Shown in pieces: positions 7,253-15,991 of a stretch of DNA of 21,361 nt (the stretch's first letter is position 1; each line of letters starts with the position of its first letter). Origin of the DNA: CAZFIM01 sp964519615 (GTDB lineage: Bacteria; Chloroflexota; Dehalococcoidia; GIF9; UBA5629). Location of the stretch: assembly GCA_964519615.1 (NCBI GenBank), contig CAZFIM010000041.1:1-21361 (forward strand), in the 5' to 3' direction. The notes beneath the pieces are model-generated. The model saw only the letters and a program-made list of their open reading frames with translations. It did not search any database and had not been told where the DNA came from. Both the position numbers and the translations under genes were made by a program.

Positions 7253-7447
7253 TTATTTGGTTGCTATCGCGACTCCAGGGATTTCCTTGCGCATAGATTG
7301 CGGGATTCCCTGAGGAACGGTCTTCTGTACTTTTGCTTTACTAAAGACAGAAACAAGACTGCCCAGATTTATGTACCATACAAATAAGACAGGAAGTAAA
7401 ATCACAGGCACAGCCACCACCAGTGCTACTATTATCTGCCATTCCAT
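7253..7447 (-). CDS. Small single-helix membrane protein upstream of hybB
   Basis: A 64-residue protein with one long hydrophobic segment (about 3-28, including VALVVAVPVILLPVLFVWYI) and a basic, proline-containing tail. ATG 7447 is chosen because GAGGAG lies about ten bases upstream; the in-frame GTG at 7456 is too close to it. It is the first gene before hybB on the same strand and could be a small accessory subunit of that complex, but the hairpin between them argues for separate expression. No known family recognised. Confidence 0.55.
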   Translation of the reverse strand: MEWQIIVALVVAVPVILLPVLFVWYINLGSLVSVFSKAKVQKTVPQGIPQSMRKEIPGVAIATK

Positions 7448-8035
7448 TTTACCCACTCTCCTCTTAGTGTATTTTCTCCCGCCAGATGAAAGTTACATTA
7501 TGACTCTGCCGGAGAATCATATTCAGTCATGTTCTTGCGAGTGCTAGAATGAGTAGCGATGCGCTGTGCGCATATCCTTTTCATTCTTACATAAAACTTT
7601 AGCACTTGAGCTTTGATTTTGCTTCCGTAATGATGCTTATTCTCACTTCGTGAATAGTATGTATTTATGCCTGAATGGGCGCGCAAAGAAATAGGGGATT
7701 ATACGGATACCACCCGTATTTTCAACGGGTAGCAGTAACTGTAACATATATGCACGTTATTCTATGATACGGACAATTTCCCCCTGACTTCAGGTTTTGC
7801 GCGCACACTATTTTGCAGACGAGTTGACGAATTTTACAGATACCTATTGCATCCGGAGATTAGATAAGTATATCATATAAGATAAAAGATGATTCCCAGC
7901 AGCCGTAAATGCAGAGCCGGATATAATTTGCAGACAACTATGTCTATAAACACCGGCTTCATATAGGAAGGTCTGTTATGGCTATGGGATAAAACCGATA
8001 ATATCAGATAGTAAATCGAAAGAGGGGAAAATACT
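7448..8035. other. Gene-free stretch between divergent genes
   Basis: A 588-base stretch between the minus-strand small gene and the plus-strand zinc-ribbon gene. I see no supported coding region. It holds a 6-bp inverted repeat ACCCGT/ACGGGT at about 7712-7729, a weak promoter candidate TTGCAT (7847-7852) and TATCAT (7871-7876) at 18 bases, and the folded leader at 7914-7959. Confidence 0.5.
7914..7959 (+). promoter_or_regulatory. Possible structured leader of the zinc-ribbon gene
   Basis: AGCCGG (7915-7920) pairs with CCGGCT (7953-7958), enclosing a small hairpin AGAC/GTCT (7932-7945). It lies about 75 bases upstream of the 8036 start and downstream of the weak promoter candidate. I match it to no known riboswitch. 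Confidence 0.25.
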
Positions 8036-8791
8036 ATGCAGTGTACAAGGTGTGGTCAGGAGAATATACCGGGTGCCACCAGCTGTGCGCACTGCGGCGC
8101 ACAGCTGGCGGAATGGCAGGTGCTGCCGAAGATCGGAGCAGGTGCAAGCTACAAAATCGGCTGGACTATGATGTGGAAGCATTTCTGGATGCTTTTACTC
8201 ATACTAATCATTTACACGGCCATATCTTGTGTTCCCTCTGTTTTAAACTTGGGAATCATGCCATCAACTGAGAACATTCCCGAATTTGGGAAAATGATTA
8301 CATTAAGTATAGTTATCGCTGTTATTGCGATTCTGTACTTTGTTTTGGTAACCTGTCCTGTATTAACCGGATTAATGTATGCCTATATGAAAGCCGTGCG
8401 TAATGAGCCTCCTGAGATTGAGGATATGTTCAAGGTATTTCGTAATTACTGGCATGTGGTTCTGGCAGTTGTTCTTACAAATCTTATTTGCCTTATCGGA
8501 CTGATTTTACTGATATTCCCGGGAATAATACTTGCCTGTAAGCTGGCCTTTGTACCGTACCTTCTCCTGGATAAAAAGATGAAAGCTGTGGATGCAATAA
8601 AGGAGAGCTGGCGAATGACCAGGGGACACGGATGGAAAGTATTCTGGATAGGCGTGCTCTCTATTCCTGTTTGCCTGGCGGGGTTTATCTGTCTTGGGGT
8701 AGGAATTATCATTGCAAGTATATGGGTTTACATGGCATATGCGTCACTCTACTATGCGGTGGACAGTTCACAACAAGCATCTCTTTCGTAG
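8036..8791 (+). CDS. Zinc-ribbon membrane protein
   Basis: A 251-residue protein. A zinc ribbon comes first (MQCTRCGQENIPGATSCAHC; Cys3, Cys6, Cys17, Cys20), then a membrane region with about five or six helices starting at residue 46. Part of it, ending ACKLAFVPYLLLDKKMKAVDAI.., is the pattern of DUF975/glycerophosphodiester-phosphodiesterase-type membrane domains (a helix pair, then 'P..L.D...A...S' and a tryptophan-rich strand). No enzymatic motif is visible. Such zinc-ribbon-plus-membrane proteins are of unknown role, perhaps membrane homeostasis. The SD AAAGAGGGG lies about eight bases upstream. A GC-rich hairpin lies inside codons 15-25. Confidence 0.82.
   Translation: MQCTRCGQENIPGATSCAHCGAQLAEWQVLPKIGAGASYKIGWTMMWKHFWMLLLILIIYTAISCVPSVLNLGIMPSTENIPEFGKMITLSIVIAVIAILYFVLVTCPVLTGLMYAYMKAVRNEPPEIEDMFKVFRNYWHVVLAVVLTNLICLIGLILLIFPGIILACKLAFVPYLLLDKKMKAVDAIKESWRMTRGHGWKVFWIGVLSIPVCLAGFICLGVGIIIASIWVYMAYASLYYAVDSSQQASLS
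8079..8108 (+). repeat. 12-bp perfect hairpin inside the coding start
   Basis: CCAGCTGTGCGC (8079-8090) and GCGCACAGCTGG (8097-8108) are exact inverted repeats around a 6-base loop. They cover the codons for the second zinc-ribbon CxxC, 44-73 bases after the start. It would be very stable in mRNA. Confidence 0.8.
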
Positions 8792-8851
8792 GAGCGTGTC
8801 TATTAATCACCCCTCTGGATAATTGCCGGAACAGAGTATTCAATAACCAGA

Positions 8852-8880
8852 GGAAACGTCCAGAGCGGGCGTCTCCTTTT
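8852..8880 (+). terminator. Possible terminator of the zinc-ribbon gene
   Basis: GGAAACG (8852-8858) pairs with CGTCTCC (8870-8876), six of seven pairs, followed by TTTT. It lies about 60 bases after the stop, facing a convergent gene. Confidence 0.45.
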
Positions 8881-8916
8881 AAAATTGATGTATTGCCGGA
8901 AATATATCCGTTATTA

Positions 8917-9996
8917 TTATGACCCTTGTTCAATTGGTGGATCGCCTGTCCCGTGAGGTTCAGCATGGGCAAAGGCTGCAGCATGCTTATCTATAAATCT
9001 CCGCATTTCTCCTTTCACTTCTTCGATGTGCCCTGTAAGCAGGTGACCGCCGCTCTCAAATTTAACAAGCCGTGCGCCCGGGATATTTTGTGCGGTATGA
9101 GCGCCGTGCGTAAATGGCTGCAGTGCATCATCTTCAGCATGGATGACCAGAACCGGTATGGCGATACTGCTTAGCGGATATTCGTCCAGAGAAGGAGTAG
9201 ATAAATATTCCCGGTCATTATATATTCCGGCTTTTCTTAAGCTCATAGGATGCATGCTTGATATAAAGTCAGAGACGAAGGCGCTGTCTGCTGGAGTAAA
9301 TCCGGCCTGCACATCAGAGGAGACTCCGAACATGGAAAGCAGAAACGAGCGAAGGTATTTAGTTATCGCCCAGTAGACGAAGTCGGAACGGAATATTGTG
9401 GTAAAAACGATCTTCTGCAGGAATGTTTCAGGGGGAGGCGTTTGACTCTTTGCGGCGATCATTATAACCGCTGTTACCCGCTCAGGGTGGTGCAGTGCGA
9501 ACTGAAGTGTCGAAGGACCTCCGTCTGAGACTCCTATAATAGCTACCTGTTGAATATGCAGCATATCCAGCAGGCTGGCATAGGCATCAGCCTGTGCCTC
9601 TGCGGACCCGTCCTCTGGTACGGGCGTGCGCAAATAGCCGAAACGCGAAGGGACAATACATCGGTAATTATTACCCAGTAATGTCTCCGCCAGAAAAACA
9701 CCCTGATCGTAGCCGCCGCCGTTTCCATGAGCGATCAATACGGGATAACCTTCACCGATATCGGTGTATTCTGTGGGGCCGCAAGGGGTTTGAATTATCG
9801 TGCTGCCTTCTATCAGCCGTGTACGGGAAGCATTCATCTCTTTTTGATAGACCGGAAAGGCTGCGGTCATAATCACAATTGCTACAATTAATACTATGCC
9901 AGCTATAGTAAGCCAGATCACTGATTTCCTCCTTGATCCTATCCGGTGTAGTGTACCGCCACTATACTTCTTTGTGTTTTGATTTTGCACACTCAT
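8917..9996 (-). CDS. Membrane-anchored alpha/beta hydrolase
   Basis: A 359-residue alpha/beta-fold hydrolase. One membrane anchor lies at about 25-47 (SVIWLTIAGIVLIVAIVIMT), so the catalytic domain is probably outside. The oxyanion region is HGNGGG (90-95), the nucleophile elbow GVSDG with Ser157, acid Asp289 or 290 (HAEDDALQPF), and His318 in SGGHLL. Substrate is unknown; esterase or haloalkane-dehalogenase-like folds share the layout, but the nucleophile is serine. ATG 9996 is chosen because AAAGGAGAG lies just upstream; the longer reading to 10185 overlaps the gene before it. It is the third gene of an operon, 31 bases after the two-helix protein. Confidence 0.9.
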   Translation of the reverse strand: MSVQNQNTKKYSGGTLHRIGSRRKSVIWLTIAGIVLIVAIVIMTAAFPVYQKEMNASRTRLIEGSTIIQTPCGPTEYTDIGEGYPVLIAHGNGGGYDQGVFLAETLLGNNYRCIVPSRFGYLRTPVPEDGSAEAQADAYASLLDMLHIQQVAIIGVSDGGPSTLQFALHHPERVTAVIMIAAKSQTPPPETFLQKIVFTTIFRSDFVYWAITKYLRSFLLSMFGVSSDVQAGFTPADSAFVSDFISSMHPMSLRKAGIYNDREYLSTPSLDEYPLSSIAIPVLVIHAEDDALQPFTHGAHTAQNIPGARLVKFESGGHLLTGHIEEVKGEMRRFIDKHAAAFAHAEPHGTGDPPIEQGS

Positions 9997-10027
9997 CTTT
10001 CTCTCCTTTTGAATATGTTCAGGATAA

Positions 10028-10228
10028 TTACCCGGTTCTCCTGCCTGCACGGAAAACGCTGATGGTTGAAGCAAGAACAATCGCCAAAATGGATATACCA
10101 AGGGCAAGGTGAAAACCGTTACCTCCATCAGGTGTGACTGAGGGATTAGCAGCAAGATGCAGACCGCAAATGGTCTGGCAGGCAATCAGGAACAGGGCTA
10201 AGGCAGATAATACTTTTACTATACGCAT
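10028..10228 (-). CDS. Small two-helix membrane protein
   Basis: A 66-residue protein with two hydrophobic segments (about 4-24 and 38-59: LALGISILAIVLASTISVF) and a basic C-terminus (RAGRRTG). The segment GFHLALGI, with His40 at a helix start, is a recurring pattern in small membrane proteins of unknown role. The SD AGGAGT is eight bases before ATG. It follows the 80-aa gene by 75 bases and precedes the hydrolase by 31 bases, so it is the middle gene of the operon. Confidence 0.7.
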   Translation of the reverse strand: MRIVKVLSALALFLIACQTICGLHLAANPSVTPDGGNGFHLALGISILAIVLASTISVFRAGRRTG

Positions 10229-10298
10229 TACAGTACTCCTAAAAATTATTTTCTTATCAATGATTCGCTTCCGTATATAATTTTTTTTGACGGCGTTT

Positions 10299-10331
10299 CA
10301 GAGTCACTTTGTCTTCCGGACAGCGACTCTG
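10299..10331 (-). repeat. Nested inverted repeat spanning a stop codon
   Basis: Perfect CAGAGTC/GACTCTG arms (10299-10305, 10325-10331) with an inner TGTC/GACA stem. The TGA of the 80-aa gene falls inside the arm. No U-run follows; the next downstream run is A-rich. Confidence 0.5.
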
Positions 10332-10546
10332 ATTGCTATCAAGGTCAGATTGAGGTCCCGTATTTTATTAAGCAGGCCGAAAAGCGCTTCCTGGTCAGGC
10401 ATATTCCCGGAGATGAGCATCTCTCCATTAGCGAGCTTTTTAACTGAAAGCTCCTCGAACCATGTGAGCCAGCAGTCGTCGAGATGGTTTCTGACCCTTA
10501 TTCTGCAATCGAACTGCGCAGTAAGAATATCTTTTTGTTGTGTCAT
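10304..10546 (-). CDS. Conserved 80-aa hypothetical protein
   Basis: An 80-residue soluble alpha/beta protein. It has a DDCWLTWFEELSVKKL stretch, a GEMLISGNMPDQEALFGLLN turn and helix, and the closing IRDLNLTLIAIRV, which I recognise as the pattern of a widespread small family whose members read like 'DQAALHGLL..IRDLGLPLLSV'. The function is unknown; it recurs beside regulators and small membrane proteins. The SD CAGGAGAT precedes ATG. It is the first gene of the operon with the two-helix protein and hydrolase, and it is divergent from the MalT-like regulator 164 bases away, which may control it. Confidence 0.78.
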   Translation of the reverse strand: MTQQKDILTAQFDCRIRVRNHLDDCWLTWFEELSVKKLANGEMLISGNMPDQEALFGLLNKIRDLNLTLIAIRVAVRKTK

Positions 10547-10710
10547 TATGTATCTCCTGTTTCCGACATGCTCTCAGAATACGTGAGATGATAGAAAACG
10601 GTATCTGCCAAATGGTATAGTTGATGGTTTATTTCGCGATATACTATGGTAGTGGGCCTTTGCCCTGTGTATAATGAGCGCATCTGACTTCTACGACCGG
10701 GACTTTGTAT

Positions 10711-13386
10711 ATGAAGGAATCGTTGCTCAGCACTAAACTGCATCAACCGCAGTGCCGTCCGGGAGTGGTACTACGTCCCCGTCTGATGTCTAAATTGGAC
10801 TCAGGTCTTTACAGCCGTTTCATACTTATTTCGGCACCGGCCGGTTTCGGCAAAACCAGTCTTCTGAGCCAGTGGCTTTCACGCCAGCGGAGATCGGCTG
10901 CATGGATTTCGCTGGATAGAGGTGATAATGATCCTGTGCGGTTTCTCAGATATCTTATTGCCGCAGTACAATCGATATCTGCCGGTGCGGGACAGAACGC
11001 TGACATACTGCTTAGTTCTACACAACCGGGCTTGCCTGAGATCGAACCGGTGCTAACTTTACTGATAAATGAACTGGACAAATCAGGAGAGCAAATCATC
11101 ATTGTTTTTGATGATTATCACGAGATTGAGAATATGGGCATACACAGCGCAGTCTCATTTTTTATTGATAACGCACCTTCTAACGCGCATGTTGTCATAG
11201 CTACTCGCAGTGATCCCCCGTTGCCGCTGGCCCGCTGGAGGGCGCGAGGGCAGATGATTGAAATCAGAGCTAATACCCTGCGTTTTCTGAGCGATGAGAT
11301 AGAGAAGTATTTTGCCTGTTTTATGGGAGAGACGCTTTCATCAAAAGATATGGCCGTGCTGGCGGAGAAGACCGAGGGTTGGGCGGCGGGGCTGCAGATG
11401 GCGGCACTCTACATGCAGGGAAGGGGAGACCTTTCAAGTTTTATCATGGAATTCTCGGGGGGACACCGCTATATCATGGACTATCTGATTGAGGAGGTGC
11501 TGCAGCGCCAATCGGAGGAAGTACAGGCATTTCTGCTGCAGACATCTATCCTTGAGAAGCTCAACGGCAGTCTGTGCGATATGGTTACCGGTCAAACGAA
11601 CGGACAACAGATGTTGGAGTTGCTGGAGAACGCGAATATGTTCATTGTACCGCTTGATGACCGGCGCGGCTGGTATCGCTATCACCGTCTTTTCGCAGAT
11701 TTACTTAAAGCCCGTTTGTTTGAGTCCCGACCCGGCATAGCGGACAAACTGCATCACCGCGCAGCACAGTGGTATGCAAATAGCGGTATGATGAATGAAG
11801 CCGTAACGCATTCACTTTCAGCGCATGATTATGAAGGAACAGTAAACTTGCTGGAACAGGCCGCCATGCCGCTTCTTATACGGGGCGAATTGGATACTCT
11901 CGATAGGTGGAGGCTGCAGATACCGCAGGAGATATTGTATATGCGGCCGCGCCTCTGCGTTCATCTCGCCTGGCTCTCTATTTTTACGGGCAGAATATTT
12001 GACGCAGAACTATTCCTGGAACACGCCAGAAACAAACTTGAACGGAATGTATCTTCAGTACAGTCGCGTGATATTCTGGGCAGCATCGCCGCACAGAGCG
12101 CCTTTATTGCCGATATGCGGGGTGATACTGCCTGTGCCCTTGATAAGGTAAAGGAGGCAAGTGGACTGCTCGACAAGGACAATTTGACAATGCGCAGCGT
12201 GCTTCCCTTTGTTATGGCTAGAGCGTACCGTCTGGATGGTGATCTGGAAGGGTCTCTCGAACAGCTCGGCGAGGTGTCCGGAATTGCCCGGGAAAACGGA
12301 AATATACTGACGCTGGCCGTGGCAAACTATGAAATAGCTGCTGTCCGTAAGATCGAGGGTAAATTACAGCAGGCAGCTGATATTTATGAGGATACGCTGC
12401 GCATAGCGTATGAGCAAGGTGCCCGGCATTTCGGTTCGATAGCGAAAATTGACGCGGGAATGAGCGAGATTCTCTGTGAATGGAACGATCTCAAGCTTGC
12501 TGAACACCGTATAAACGATGCAATTATACGGATGAAATCATGGAAAAGCCCGACAGACCTTGTAATCGCATATATTGTACAGTCACGCGTGCTGCAGGCG
12601 CGGGGGGATGCGGAAGATGCCGTTGAGATACTGAAAAAGGCGGAGCAGATAAAACATTCTTCTCCGCTGTTTCAACCCCTTGGCGCGATGATTGCATCAG
12701 AGCATGTAAAGTTGTGGCTGGAACAGGGCAATCTTGCTGCCGCTGCTCTCTGGCTGGGAAAAAGCCGGCCGGGCGAGTCAGGACCTTTAATAGTGCGTGA
12801 ATTGGAGCAAATAACAGCGGCAAGAGTACTTTTAGCGCAGGAAAAGACCGGACGGGCTCTCAGCTTGCTTGCGTCTTTGGGCAAGGCGGCGGAGCAGGGA
12901 GGAAGGTACGGAAAGTTGATCGAGATACTGGTCCTGAAGGCACTGGCATATCAAACACAGGAAAATGAGCCGGAAGCTTTAACAGCGCTTGGGGAAGCCC
13001 TCTACCTGGCTGAGCCTGAGGGATATATGAGAGTATTTATTGATGAGGGACTGCCTATAGCTGAACTTCTTTTTAAATTGATGCACAGACGCTCTGTAGA
13101 TGCCCATGCTTATGTGATAGATAAGGACTATCTGTCTCGCTTGATCGCGGCAATTCGGGTGCCATCGCAGGAAAAAACGGGGGGATTATCTGAAGAACTA
13201 AGCGAGCGGGAAAAGGAAGTCTTACGTTTGATGGCTCGGGGTATGACTAATAAGCAGATAGCTTCCGAGCTCTTTGTTACGGCGGGAACAGTCAAGGCGC
13301 ATACCGCCAATATATATCGCAAGCTAGACGCGGCCAATCGGACGCAGGCTATAGCGCTTGCCCGTGACTTGAAGCTGCTGATTTAG
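10711..13386 (+). CDS. MalT-type LuxR-family ATP-dependent transcription regulator
   Basis: An 891-residue STAND-type regulator. An ATPase domain comes first, with Walker A APAGFGKTSLL (around 42-52) and Walker B IIIVFDDYHEI (near 131-141). A winged-helix and a long helical TPR-like sensor region follow. The LuxR DNA-binding domain is C-terminal (about 830-891: LSEREKEVLRLMARGMTNKQ and TVKAHTANIYRKL). MalT-type proteins bind an inducer and ATP, oligomerise and activate transcription; the inducer here is unknown. ATG 10711 is preferred to TTG 10705, though the SD (CGGGA) is weak. A TATAAT lies at 10671-10676 with no clear -35. The divergent operon and the downstream FAD oxidoreductase are candidate targets. 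Confidence 0.95.
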   Translation: MKESLLSTKLHQPQCRPGVVLRPRLMSKLDSGLYSRFILISAPAGFGKTSLLSQWLSRQRRSAAWISLDRGDNDPVRFLRYLIAAVQSISAGAGQNADILLSSTQPGLPEIEPVLTLLINELDKSGEQIIIVFDDYHEIENMGIHSAVSFFIDNAPSNAHVVIATRSDPPLPLARWRARGQMIEIRANTLRFLSDEIEKYFACFMGETLSSKDMAVLAEKTEGWAAGLQMAALYMQGRGDLSSFIMEFSGGHRYIMDYLIEEVLQRQSEEVQAFLLQTSILEKLNGSLCDMVTGQTNGQQMLELLENANMFIVPLDDRRGWYRYHRLFADLLKARLFESRPGIADKLHHRAAQWYANSGMMNEAVTHSLSAHDYEGTVNLLEQAAMPLLIRGELDTLDRWRLQIPQEILYMRPRLCVHLAWLSIFTGRIFDAELFLEHARNKLERNVSSVQSRDILGSIAAQSAFIADMRGDTACALDKVKEASGLLDKDNLTMRSVLPFVMARAYRLDGDLEGSLEQLGEVSGIARENGNILTLAVANYEIAAVRKIEGKLQQAADIYEDTLRIAYEQGARHFGSIAKIDAGMSEILCEWNDLKLAEHRINDAIIRMKSWKSPTDLVIAYIVQSRVLQARGDAEDAVEILKKAEQIKHSSPLFQPLGAMIASEHVKLWLEQGNLAAAALWLGKSRPGESGPLIVRELEQITAARVLLAQEKTGRALSLLASLGKAAEQGGRYGKLIEILVLKALAYQTQENEPEALTALGEALYLAEPEGYMRVFIDEGLPIAELLFKLMHRRSVDAHAYVIDKDYLSRLIAAIRVPSQEKTGGLSEELSEREKEVLRLMARGMTNKQIASELFVTAGTVKAHTANIYRKLDAANRTQAIALARDLKLLI

Positions 13387-13574
13387 CAATGAGATTATTA
13401 CCGACAATTTCTTTAGATTAAAACCGGTTTCGCTTCTGTACGCCATTATATCGGGAGGTAAAGAACAGGTTCAGGAAGTTGAAATCGATAGAACGAAAGG
13501 ATATGCGGGGGAAGCGAGAGGCAGCTTAAAAATAAACGTGCGGCTGCAATAGTATTGTAATCAGGAGAGATAAT

Positions 13575-15071
13575 ATGTCGAGGTCAATAATTATCATCGG
13601 AGCTGGAATGGGCGGGCTGGCAGCCGGTGTCTACGGCCAGATGAACGGCTACGCGACACAAATTTTTGAGATGCATACCAGGTCGGGAGGGCAATGTACA
13701 TCATGGAAGCGCAAAGGCTATGTTTTCGATCCCTGTTTCCACCACTTTTTCGGTTGCAGGCCAGGTTCAAGTGCCTATCGGATGTGGCAGGAGCTTGGCG
13801 CGATGCCGCGCGAACTGGTTTCTCTCGCAGAGTGCACGGCCGTCGCCTCGCCGGGCGGGAAAATGTTTGTAGACTATTATGATCTCAAAAGGCTGGAAGA
13901 TACGCTGCACATATTATCTGCCGTAGATGCGAAAGCGATTGCACGTTACATCAGAACCATAAGAGTGTTTACTGATAATAAGCTTGACGATGCCATAAAC
14001 GGAGCTTCATTTTGGAAAATGATAAAGGTCTTGCCTGTAATGCTCTTTTATCGGAGATGGTTCAATATGAATATGCGCACGTTTGCCCAAACCTTTTCTG
14101 ATTCGTTTTTGAAGAAAGCATTTGCAGAAATGGTGTATTCCAATCCGGATGCACCATTTATCTTTCATCTTATGAGACATACCGGCGGAATAAGAGGGGA
14201 TGTTAAGTGGCCGGTGGGTGGAGCGGGAGAATTTGCGCAGTCTATCGAAAAGCGGTACTTGGCGTTGGGCGGGAAGATTCATTACCGTAGCAGGGTGGAG
14301 AAAATTCTTGTTGATAACGGAAAAGCGGTGGGCATCAAACTCGTTGATGGGAGTGAGCACCGGGGGGATATTGTCATTTCCAATGCTGACGGGCGCAAGA
14401 CAATTTTCGATATGCTTGACGGTAAATATATCAATGAAACAATACGCAGCTACTGTGCTCCACTCACTGATGAGACCCCGTTTGCTGTAGATATCTTTCT
14501 GGGAGTAAAGCGGGACCTGTCTGAAGCACCTTCATCACTGGTATTATTGCTTGACCATCCCATAACTATTGCAGGTCGCACTTATGAGAATATAGAGGCA
14601 CAATTCTACGCTTTCGATAACACCATGGCTCCGCTGGGCAAAGGAACCATCAAAGTTGAGCTTACGGGAAGCTACACATACTGGAAACAACTCTATTACG
14701 ACGATAAAGAAAAATATAATCAGGAGAAACAAAAGGTTGCAGAACAGGTTATCGGGATTCTGGAAAAACATTTCCCCGGGATAAGCAAGCAGGTTGAGGT
14801 TATCGATGTCAGTACATTAATGACCTGGGAACGTTATATGGGGGGAAGTCAGGGGTGGTTTAATCTTCCCAATAGAAAAATGGACTTTAGTATGAGAGAA
14901 GACCTTTCTGACAAGAAGTATACCACGACGCTGCCGGGATTATCCGATTTTTACTTTGTTGGAGTGTGGGCTACCATGATGGGATCTCTGGTCCATAACG
15001 CTCTTTCGGGAAAGACAATAATCCGACGTATTTGTAAAAATGACGGCAAAAAATTTATTGTTATAGATTAA
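13575..15071 (+). CDS. CrtI/phytoene-desaturase-family FAD oxidoreductase
   Basis: A 498-residue flavoprotein of the phytoene desaturase/carotene isomerase-like (NAD(P)/FAD-dependent) superfamily. The N-terminal dinucleotide fold has GAGMGG (9-14) with Glu32 closing the second strand, then SGGQCTSWKRKGYVFDPCFH (38-57), the usual 'R.GG...W...GY.FD.G' pattern of the family with the last glycine replaced. The C-terminal FAD motif is LPGLSDFYFVGVWATMMGSL. Such proteins often are not carotenoid enzymes, and no carotenoid genes are here, so the substrate is open. CAGGAGAGA lies eight bases before ATG. It is 188 bases downstream of the regulator on the same strand; that gap holds no gene. Cys41 and Cys53 flank the FAD site. 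Confidence 0.9.
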   Translation: MSRSIIIIGAGMGGLAAGVYGQMNGYATQIFEMHTRSGGQCTSWKRKGYVFDPCFHHFFGCRPGSSAYRMWQELGAMPRELVSLAECTAVASPGGKMFVDYYDLKRLEDTLHILSAVDAKAIARYIRTIRVFTDNKLDDAINGASFWKMIKVLPVMLFYRRWFNMNMRTFAQTFSDSFLKKAFAEMVYSNPDAPFIFHLMRHTGGIRGDVKWPVGGAGEFAQSIEKRYLALGGKIHYRSRVEKILVDNGKAVGIKLVDGSEHRGDIVISNADGRKTIFDMLDGKYINETIRSYCAPLTDETPFAVDIFLGVKRDLSEAPSSLVLLLDHPITIAGRTYENIEAQFYAFDNTMAPLGKGTIKVELTGSYTYWKQLYYDDKEKYNQEKQKVAEQVIGILEKHFPGISKQVEVIDVSTLMTWERYMGGSQGWFNLPNRKMDFSMREDLSDKKYTTTLPGLSDFYFVGVWATMMGSLVHNALSGKTIIRRICKNDGKKFIVID

Positions 15072-15130
15072 TTACGATACACGGTATCTTTCTTCCGATG
15101 CTGCTTTGATGGTCTGCCGGGTGTATTTAA

Positions 15131-15152
15131 TGAGCTATAGACGGGCAGCTCA
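15131..15152. terminator. Hairpin between convergent genes
   Basis: Perfect TGAGCT/AGCTCA with a 10-base loop, in the 95-base gap between two convergent genes. Only a broken T-run (ATTATTTT) follows. It is a weak candidate terminator. Confidence 0.35.
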
Positions 15153-15166
15153 CAGAATTATTTTAA

Positions 15167-15832
15167 TTACGATTTTAGCAGCCTGGTTATTTCGACGATC
15201 CGTTTGCCGAGGGACTGAGCACCTTTGAGCGCAAGCTCATCGTGCAGGATGCCGTGTTTATCAGAGGGCTTGAATTTGCCGCTGCCGCCTTCGCTGGCGA
15301 GTCCGGCAATGCCGAGAGTGGAGCTTGTGCCGTGCAGTGGGCCGACTGGTATCATCTCCATCATTAACAAGGAGGTTATCAGACTCAGGAGGGTTGTTTC
15401 AACGCCAAGGTTGCGGCCCCACCCTACCGAAAGTGCGGCGCCGGTCTTATTGCGCATGCTCCCGCGGTATACCGTGCCGAGCAGTAGACAGCGCAATCTG
15501 TCCAGCATGCAGTCCATATATCCTGATGCCCGGCCGATGTAGACCGGACTGGCCAGCACCACAGCATCGGCTTTGAGCAATTCAGGGTAAATATCTGTCA
15601 TGTCATCATGCTGACTACAGAACTTTCCCTGTTCCTGTCTGGTTGTACACCAGTTACAGTGTTTACAGTCTGCAATGCGCTTGCCGGAAAGCGTAATGAG
15701 TAGTGTGCTTACACCGCCGCAGGATAAGGCGGACTCCAGACACGTTTGCAGAAGTAATTCCGTGTTGCCGCCTTTGACGGGGCTGCCGCAGATACCAAGT
15801 ACTGTTACATTCATCGGCTCATATTCTATCAT
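15167..15832 (-). CDS. Iron-sulfur flavoprotein (NADPH-dependent FMN reductase family)
   Basis: A 221-residue flavodoxin-like protein. The phosphate loop GSPVKGGNTELLL (16-28) binds FMN. A cluster-like cysteine set follows at Cys56, Cys59, Cys62 and Cys72; in Isf-type proteins a compact CX2CX2CX4-7C binds a 4Fe-4S cluster, and here the last spacing is 9. ASPVYIGRASG (94-104) is the second FMN loop. Likely role: electron transfer or quinone/nitro-reduction with FMN, in the cytoplasm. The start is uncertain: ATG 15832 and ATG 15814 (residue 7, MNVTVLG) both lack a good SD, and the second fits the family's usual beginning. It converges on the FAD oxidoreductase and lies 159 bases from the DUF2721 gene. 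Confidence 0.85.
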   Translation of the reverse strand: MIEYEPMNVTVLGICGSPVKGGNTELLLQTCLESALSCGGVSTLLITLSGKRIADCKHCNWCTTRQEQGKFCSQHDDMTDIYPELLKADAVVLASPVYIGRASGYMDCMLDRLRCLLLGTVYRGSMRNKTGAALSVGWGRNLGVETTLLSLITSLLMMEMIPVGPLHGTSSTLGIAGLASEGGSGKFKPSDKHGILHDELALKGAQSLGKRIVEITRLLKS

Positions 15833-15991
15833 TATTCGTGCTGCTTTGTAGTGGAAGCGTGAAAATCAGCGTACCTTCTTTACCACATGTTTTTTTTGCT
15901 GTAAATGAAAACCGACTGTAATAAATATGGGCCCTTTTCAGTTTCGAATATGTGTTTCGGGCAGGTGTAAAGAATAATTATCAGATCTGCC

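Noticed and set aside
7059..7313. 84-aa plus-strand open frame
   Set aside because: Covers the terminator hairpin and part of the small gene on the other strand; no SD.
7498..7686. 62-aa minus-strand open frame in the gap before the zinc-ribbon gene
   Set aside because: No family, no convincing SD, and a composition rich in His, Ser and Arg unlike the neighbours.
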